Source of the DNA: Holtermannia corniformis
Lineage: Eukaryota; Basidiomycota; Tremellomycetes; Holtermanniales
NCBI GenBank assembly: GCA_001599935.1
Contig: BCIJ01000005.1
Span: 816,379 to 880,378 of the forward strand
Direction of reading: 5' to 3'
DNA length: 64,000 bases
Under the pieces are notes generated by a model. The model was not told the DNA's origin and did no database searches. It was given only the letters and a program-made list of their open reading frames with translations. The position numbers and the translations under genes were made by a program. Position 1 is the first letter of the stretch. Every line of letters starts with the position of its first letter. Positions 57,401 through 64,000 of this stretch are shown here, in pieces.

Positions 57401-60400
57401 AGGTGGGTGAAGATGCAGCAGGCTGCGCTGACTTTGCAGGACGAGGCGAGGGAATGGCAAAATTTGACGGCAATGCTGGCGGCAATGGGCGCCTCCTGTC
57501 CGGCTGATCAACATGCGCCAATTCCGCTCACCTCAATCGTACTCAGACCCGACGTCCCGCGCGGCTACGACGATGCGACCTCGCCGGCTGCTGCCATGCA
57601 GCAATACGTCCAGCGCACGGCCGACTTCCTCGTCAGCGAATCAGTCTTTGTCCGCGAGACGGTCAAGGATGCGCTTGGGTCAGATCTGCCTGCACAGCTC
57701 TATCGGCCGCTAGTGTCGCAGATCTCGTCCCTGCTCGACCACGCGTTCGAAGCCAATGGCGTCGTGCGGTGCTCGGAGCCGTTCTCAATTTTTGTCGAGC
57801 AGTCGATTTCAATGCTCAAGCTGGCTGTCGACAGGATCGGCCAGGCGGGAGAAGCATTGTTCCTCGACGTCGACCTCGGCGCCATTGTCCTTCGTTTCGC
57901 CCAATACCTCCATCGGCTTGGTCGCGGCGCTCAGGCGTTGCGAATCAAGATCCGCTTGTGCCATTTGTGTGAGATCCTGTTCCAGAAGAGGGACCACACG
58001 GTGCTATCCAACAGCGGGCAAGTTCGCAATGCCTTGCTAGAATGGTTCCAGGACTGGACGCACGAGGTGGTAGCAGGCAGCGACATGTCGCTACAGTCGG
58101 ATCTCGCGGCAATCGAGCGCTTGCAGAGAGAGCTAGACGTGGCTTCCCTCAAGGCTATCGTCGCCTGCAGCGACGGTTTGATTCTGCAAACATCCTCGTC
58201 AGACGCGGAGGAAGCGTCCGGCACCCTCAAGTCACGATTGTTCCATCGGCACTTTCACTTTCTGTCGCGCCTGCTCAACAAGCCGCCAGAGGATACCTCA
58301 CCACGACACACGCCGTCGTTATCGAGTCGAGCCAAGACGACGGTGGAAAGCCGCGATGCGGGTCAGCTGAAGGATCTAGCAATTACTGCACTATCAAACT
58401 TGCTTAGTGCCAACGTCGACGTTGGTCTCAAGCAGTCGCTCACAATGGGTTATCATGCCGACGAGGCGATCCGCGTGGCTTTCATGCAAGTGCTCACCAA
58501 CATCCTTCGCCAGGGAACACACTTCACAGGGCTGTCCGGCAAGCGCGTCTCATCCGCCTCGAGGGTTTTCCTCAATATCCTCACGCAGTCGGACGTCTCG
58601 TTTGCTGTGGCCATCTGCGAGACGTGCCCTGCGTCGGACATTGACGACATGTCTTTACTGCTCATTCGCAACTTTGAGCAGCGTGGCACGTTGTTGCCCC
58701 TCCTCAAAATCTTGATCGAGCGCGAGGTGGCGCAAACCCAGAACGAGGCCGAGCTTTTTCGCGCCAACAGCATGCTCACCCGAATGCTTTCCACAGTGGC
58801 GCGGACGCATGGATACAACTATGTTCGAGCGTCGCTGCAACCCCTCATTCAGTCGCTGTGCGACATGCCAGCCGATTATGCATTCGAGCTCGACCCGATG
58901 AAGCTCGACAATCCCGATGATGTGTCGCGCAACACTGAGCATCTCAAGGTGGTGTGCCAAGCTCTGCTCGACATCATCTATTCGTCCGGCCCTCGTGTTC
59001 CTGTACTATTCCGTGCGATTGGGCACCACATCTGGGAGACTGTTGGTGCGCGCTTTGCCGACTCTCGCCACCCCGCCGTAGGATCATTCATCTTCTTGCG
59101 CTTCTTCTGCCCTGCTATCGTGGCGCCCGAAAGCGTCGACCTCGATCTATCCCCGGAACCGCCCAGCAACATCAAGGATATCCGTCGCGCGCTGCTCATG
59201 ATCACCAAAGTGATACAAAACCTCGCCAACAATGTCATGTTCGGCAACAAGGAGCCGTTCATGAAGGTGCTGAACCCATTTTTGTCGAGCAATATCCGTC
59301 AGGTCACGAAGTTCTTGTCAGACGTAGCGGTGAGTTCTTCAGTTTCACTGAGCTTCGCTGATTAGCAGATACGTCCCCGAAGTGCCGAGGTTGCAGCCTG
59401 CGTGGCCAAGACGGTCCATGCGAATCAGGCGGTTCGGGATCTGGACGCGGATGAACTGGCTTTGTGAGTGTCTGACACCTCGATCGCGCTGACCATCAGG
59501 CACCGGTATGCGGCCAAGCATGTGCAAAAGCTTGATGCAGTGCTGGCCGAGCTTGAGACGCGTGGACCGGATAAGCGGACGACAAATGGCAAGGCTGCAC
59601 TTGCCTCGCTGCAAGCTGCATTGCTAGAGCTGCCAACTCCAGCCGAGCACACCCGTCTGAGCGCGTCTGCTCGCGAGCAGGCCTATGATGAGTGGGTCAA
59701 TGGCTTAATGGGCGAGGCTGATCGCGTAGATTCATGAGTCGCAATTCGGGACGCAACCTTGACCCTGTGATCTCGGTCTTCTACGAAGGCCCGATGAGTC
59801 AGGTGGGTGTCTAGTCCCGCAAACCCTGCTGACGACAGAACGGCCGCCGCGTGTTCTACCTAGTCGTTGCTGAGGCTGGTCTTGTCGACTACGATCTGCT
59901 TGGTTTTCACATTTATCAAGTGAGGCGACCACATTACCGACCACGCTAACGGCAGATCCTCGACGACGTAACCGACTACTTCGACTTGATTGTCGACCTC
60001 ACCGGGTTTGGCCCGACAACCGAGTTTCCATTCTCGTGGCTCAAACAGATGGTCATCCTATGTCCTCCTGGAATCGTACCGCTGCTCGATCTGATTGTAC
60101 TCTACAACCCCAATACGTATGCCCGACGACGTGTTCGCCGACATATCGCCGAGCTATCTAGTGTCGGTGAGTGCTTGTGCAATCTGAAACGAACTAACGA
60201 ACAGGCATTCGCGGTGGCCGATCTCTGGTGACGGCAAGCAGCCCGAGCGAGCTGGCAGACCATCTGCCATTCACCACACTGGCATTGCCCCAGCAGACTT
60301 GTGCGTTTGGGTCACGCGCCGACCGCGCTAACATCACAGTGTCATTGTCCGACCCCGCGTCTCATGTCTTTCGAGACGTGCAGCTCGTTTCTGACTATGA

Positions 60401-63236
60401 GATGGAGGTGCCGGTCGTAATGAAGCTGAGCGAGGAGCATTTGCAAATTGCTTCGGTGCGTTGCGAGCCAGTGTCGACTCTGCTTACCTCGCAGTGGAAC
60501 AAGCAAGAGCTGTCGCCTCAGCTGCGGTCTTATATCATCGACGTGATCCGGCTCGAGGACATCGACGATGTCAACATTGGCGCCGATCTACCCGCAACGC
60601 ACATGGTGATCAAGCACGGACAGGTCAATGCAGCGACCCTCGTTACACGACGTAAGTGACCTGAAGTGAGACATACGGCTGACGACAGATCGAGATCACA
60701 TTGCTCAATGTGTGAGCACGGCCAAGGCCAAGTCGCGCGCCGTGCCACGTCCAGATCGAATGCTGCGTCCTGGCGATGTGCCGGGGACGCTGCTCAATGT
60801 GGCATTGCTCAACATGACTTCCTCCGACCCAACCCTGCGAGTTGCCGCGTACGATTTAGTAACGGAACTTAGCGGGTTCTTCCAGTACGAGCTTGGCGAT
60901 CAGGTGTTGAGCGCCCCCGGGCTCTACATCCCTGCCAACGCGACCGAGTTCATTGTCGGGGTGAGCGGCAGGCTGGCAAAGACTGCGCCGCACTTGACGC
61001 TCGAGTTTTGCCGTGAGTGGGCGGTTGGGTTCTCGAAGGCGTCGTTGTCGCAGAAAGCCGTCTGTGTGAGCTACCTCGTCCCTTGGTTGTTGAACTTGGT
61101 CGCGTATTACGCCGCTGGACGCGAGGATAGGATCGAATCGCGGGAAAGGGTGCGAGAAGTGGTGCGCTCTCTCAACGCATTGACTGCGGCAGAGCGACAG
61201 GTAGGTCTCGTGTACTTTTACATCAACTGACCCTGCAGGGCCTTTACAACGTCATGCAACAACAAATCTGGCATCCGTTGGCACGTTCTCCCAGCGGTTT
61301 CCTCGACATGGTCACGGAAGAGCTGCTGCGATCGGCTATCGAAGCCGGTGTCGGTACCGAACGCGCAGAGAGTGCAGCCGACACGCTCGTCTCGCTTTCT
61401 TCACCAGCGGTGCGGGGCAGGGTCGTGGCCCGATTACGCAAGGTGCTCGCTCAGACGTACCTAAAACCGAGCGCAAGTCTCAAGGATAATCCCGCTTGGA
61501 GCGAGATATGCGTCCTGACCCGGATCAATACGGTATTGTCTTTCAGTCCGCAACAGGCAACGCAAACCCAGCTATTCTTACCGGAGCTTTTTCACGTCGT
61601 CACCCTGTTGACCGGCGCCGGCCCACTTATCATGCGCTTGTCGGTGCACGCGATTGTGGTCAACATTCTGCAATCGCTTGCGACACTAGCGCCAACCGGC
61701 CAGGTGGATGCCAAAGGCTTGCAGACGCTGCTCGTACAGATTTCAGAACCAGACATGCTTCGCGCGTTTGGCCTCATGCCCAGTGGTGCCGGCCTGGTCC
61801 TGTACCCCGACTCAATGCGCGACGGCCCCGACACGAGCGGACTGAACGCGGTGGAAAAGGTGACGACATTTCTTGGCGACGCAATCCGCGCGGGATCTGC
61901 TACGGCTGGTGAGTTTTCTTCACTTGGCCGCGCTGACAGCAGATCTTGCAAACGTATGGCGCGCACGGTGGATGGGCTTGGTGGCGGCGACCTGCTTTCA
62001 GCACAACCCAGCAACGCAACCGCAAGCATTTGTCGTCCTGGGCGCTCTTGCCCGGGATGAGATCGACGACGACCTAATCTACCAAATCTTGGTCGCGCTC
62101 AAGATGGCACTCGGTCAATTCAGCGACGTCAACACGGTACTTGTCATCGCCATGGTGCGCTGTTTGACTCGGATCGTACCGGGTTTGGCTCAAGAGAGCC
62201 GCTACGCCGCAAGCATGATATGGATCGCGGTTGGGGTGCTCGAGCTCGGTCACGTTGCCACCTATGCGGCGGGCGTGGAGCTCTTGAACGTTTCGCTACA
62301 GACGATGCGTGCGGCCGGTCTCTTCGATCGGACCATCGACACTGTGCTGCTCGAGGCGCGCGAGGCGGTTGGTGACGCTGCGTTAGAGCTGGATGCCATA
62401 GCCGGCGTCTCATTCGACACGAGCGTAGCGTTTTCCCTCGCCGCGATCCTCTTCAAGGGTCTACGGCACACGACCACCCGCACAGGCGCGTCAGCCGCTC
62501 TCACAACGCTGCTCGAAACTGCGACCATTTCCTGCGGGACCCTCGGTCCCGATCGGCTCGCCTACTTTTTCGCGCTCATCCCGGTCATGTCAAATACGAT
62601 TGCCGATGTGCGTGCATTGTTTGAGCTCGGCGGCCTGCGAAAACCAGACGACGTCCCACGCATTGCCTTTAGCGCTATTTCGCTTCCGTGAGTGATGGGG
62701 ATAGCATGATGTAGCTGACAAGCAGTGATAACTCGACAGCCGTGCTACTGATCACTCTCGTCACGGTGATTCTGAACCACGCTCAGACGGATCTTGAGCG
62801 GGTTTTGCTGTATCGCTTCCTGGCCGAGGCTGCAGAAGAGGCGCCTGAGGTGGTGTCGTTTTCGTAGGTCACCCATCGTTTGCGAGCGTTGCTGACTTGC
62901 AAGCTACGACGGGTTGATTCCGCGAATGACTGCGGTGCTGTCGACCACATCCTCTCCCACCGTCCTTGCCGCCGTCACTGTCATTCTCGAGCGCGCTCTG
63001 CGGTCGACTCCTAGTGGGGAACACCGACGTTCCACGTCTGTCTCGAGTTCGCTGGGACCCGCACCCGACCGGGATCAACTGCTCGAAGATCTCGGGATGA
63101 AGGGGCTCCTCGAGACTTCGTTTTCAAAACTGAACGCAGAGAGGTCAGTGCTCAATGCTTCTGACCTAGCTGACAGCGTAGACTCGGCTCGATGGCCAAG
63201 TGTGTTGCAGGCTTGATACATGCCTTGACGGCGTGA
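54434..63236 (+). CDS. NF1: Neurofibromin/IRA-type Ras GTPase-activating protein
   Basis: Negative regulator of Ras. It starts MRGRRSSATSQSSPAATPAA at 54434; the first intron joins RLVNK to LPCNSGIPIAVIETDP. Long helical-repeat regions flank a RasGAP domain in the big exon (57398-59365). The catalytic arginine finger lies in LFRANSMLTRML (Arg codon 58760-58762). FIFLRFFCPAIVAPESVDL and LLMITKVIQNLANNVMFGNKEPF (about 59.09-59.27 kb) form the GAP core. A Sec14-like lipid-binding module follows (GRRVFYLVVAEAGLVDYDLL, FPFSWLKQMVILCPPGIVPLL; 59.83-60.17 kb) with the PH-like domain after it (60.3-60.65 kb). This order is specific to NF1 and IRA1/2. The C-terminus spliced past 63.16 kb is LGSMAKCVAGLIHALTA, stop at 63234-63236. 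About 2,600-2,700 residues by estimate. Confidence 0.92.
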
Positions 63237-63370
63237 TGCATGGGGGCGATGCGAGATTATAGTGCCCTGTAGCTTATTAGATGACCTGATGAAGAATGTG
63301 ACGATCCGTGGGAAAGTCGCACGACTTGGTCGATTGCTTCATCCTGAGCGTGCTGTGAGTAGGCAGCGGC

Positions 63371-63863
63371 ATGGTGTATCTCAAGAGCTGGACAGACTTC
63401 GAGACGGTACTGCTCTGTGCGGCTGTAGAGACCGGGGCTGATCCATCAACAGGCGGCGGTCGAGCTGTATGCACGGTCTCCCAAACGGGTGTGTGCCCTC
63501 TCGTGTGCTTCGCGCAAGCTGACCTCGTAGGCTCGGTACTGCGTCAAGTTTGAGCGTCCAGCCGGCAAGCTCGTGCTGAAAGTCACTGACGATGTCTCTG
63601 TACGTGTCTCTCGTAGCCCGACGTAGACGACTGACGACCAGTGCATCAAATACAAGACGCACAGCGCCATCATCCTGAATCGGTTCGAGGCGCTCAACCT
63701 CCGGCTCGTGCTTGCGATGGGGCAGCCACGACCACGCAAGCGCGATACGGGGACTGTGGCGGACAAGGTTGATGAGGTCCCGCGTGAGACTGGCGTGATA
63801 GGAGGGACGGCGGCACCGCCGACGACGACGGGAGGGAAGAAGAAGAAGAAGGGCAAGAAGTAA
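63371..63863 (+). CDS. SRP9: Signal recognition particle subunit SRP9/SRP21
   Basis: Part of the SRP Alu domain, which slows translation while ribosomes are sent to the ER. Four exons (63371-63406, 63453-63488, 63531-63599, 63642-63863) join in frame, all introns phase 0, to 120 residues. The core reads MVYLKSWTDFETAAVELYAR, then ARYCVKFERPAGKLVLKVTD and CIKYKTHSAIILNRFEALN, the SRP9 fold. The C-terminal extension ends GGKKKKKGKK, the basic tail known from fungal SRP21. Start chosen at MVY, as in the family. Confidence 0.92.
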
Positions 63864-64000
63864 TGTATAATGTTGTGAACGTCGTTTCAACCCGTATGCG
63901 CGTTCCGTACAGTGTGTCTGCATACGTCCGCAAAGTCACACCATGCTACATGCCAACCTATGCTACAACACTACACTATCCTCCACGAGGCTAATCCGCA
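63864..64000. other. Right-edge spacer with no feature seen
   Basis: 137 bp after the SRP9 stop to the window edge. I see no credible ORF, tRNA or repeat. Confidence 0.5.

Overview
The window is nuclear DNA from a compact, intron-dense fungus. The gene set (Yor1-type ABCC transporters, DASH subunit Hsk3, a Doa10-type ubiquitin ligase, CFT1, an IRA/NF1 RasGAP, a metazoan-like TDG glycosylase) fits a basidiomycete. Introns are mostly 36-60 nt, begin GTGAGT or GTRNGT, carry a CTGAC branch-site-like motif and end YAG. A small-genome Pucciniomycotina lineage such as Mixia would fit, but this is inference from style, not a species call. Most coding sequence is broken by introns, so each gene model below was assembled by splicing exons by eye. 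CYT1, TDG, HSK3, HCCS, SRP9, the LRR gene and the secreted repeat gene were checked exon by exon for phase; the longer genes were checked only at landmark exons.

Left edge (1-3.2 kb) is accessory. An intronless minus-strand frame of 688 codons runs off the window. It starts inside one of two nearly identical 123-bp direct repeats (TG...CA ends, internal 11-bp palindrome) that flank a 161-bp spacer with a tRNA-like B box. A second, weaker ORF with a signal-peptide-like start lies just upstream. This looks like mobile-element territory.

3.2-22 kb: TOR kinase (minus) and a Doa10/MARCH6-like ER ubiquitin ligase (plus) are divergently transcribed from a 313-bp spacer; the RNA polymerase I subunit RPA135 (minus) follows. 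22-33 kb: two tandem paralogous Yor1-type ABCC transporters (minus). 33.6-40.2 kb: thymine-DNA glycosylase (plus) and CFT1/CPSF160 (minus), convergent. 40.5-47.2 kb: cytochrome c1 (plus) and pyruvate carboxylase (minus), convergent. 48-50 kb: an LRR protein of unknown function (plus). 50.1-52.7 kb: a secreted Ser-rich protein (minus) with an N-terminal half built from small phase-0 exons that encode a repeated Val/Thr-rich strand ending Gly-Arg-His. 52.9-54.3 kb: DASH subunit HSK3 (minus) and cytochrome c heme lyase (plus) share a 128-bp divergent promoter. 54.4-63.2 kb: neurofibromin/IRA RasGAP (plus). 63.4-63.9 kb: SRP9/SRP21 (plus).

Most genes are housekeeping (growth signalling by TOR and Ras-GAP, Pol I transcription, mRNA 3' processing, respiration, protein targeting and quality control) and are not an operon-like system. 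The undescribed material is the secreted modular-exon protein at 50.1-52.7 kb and the element-like region at 1-3 kb.
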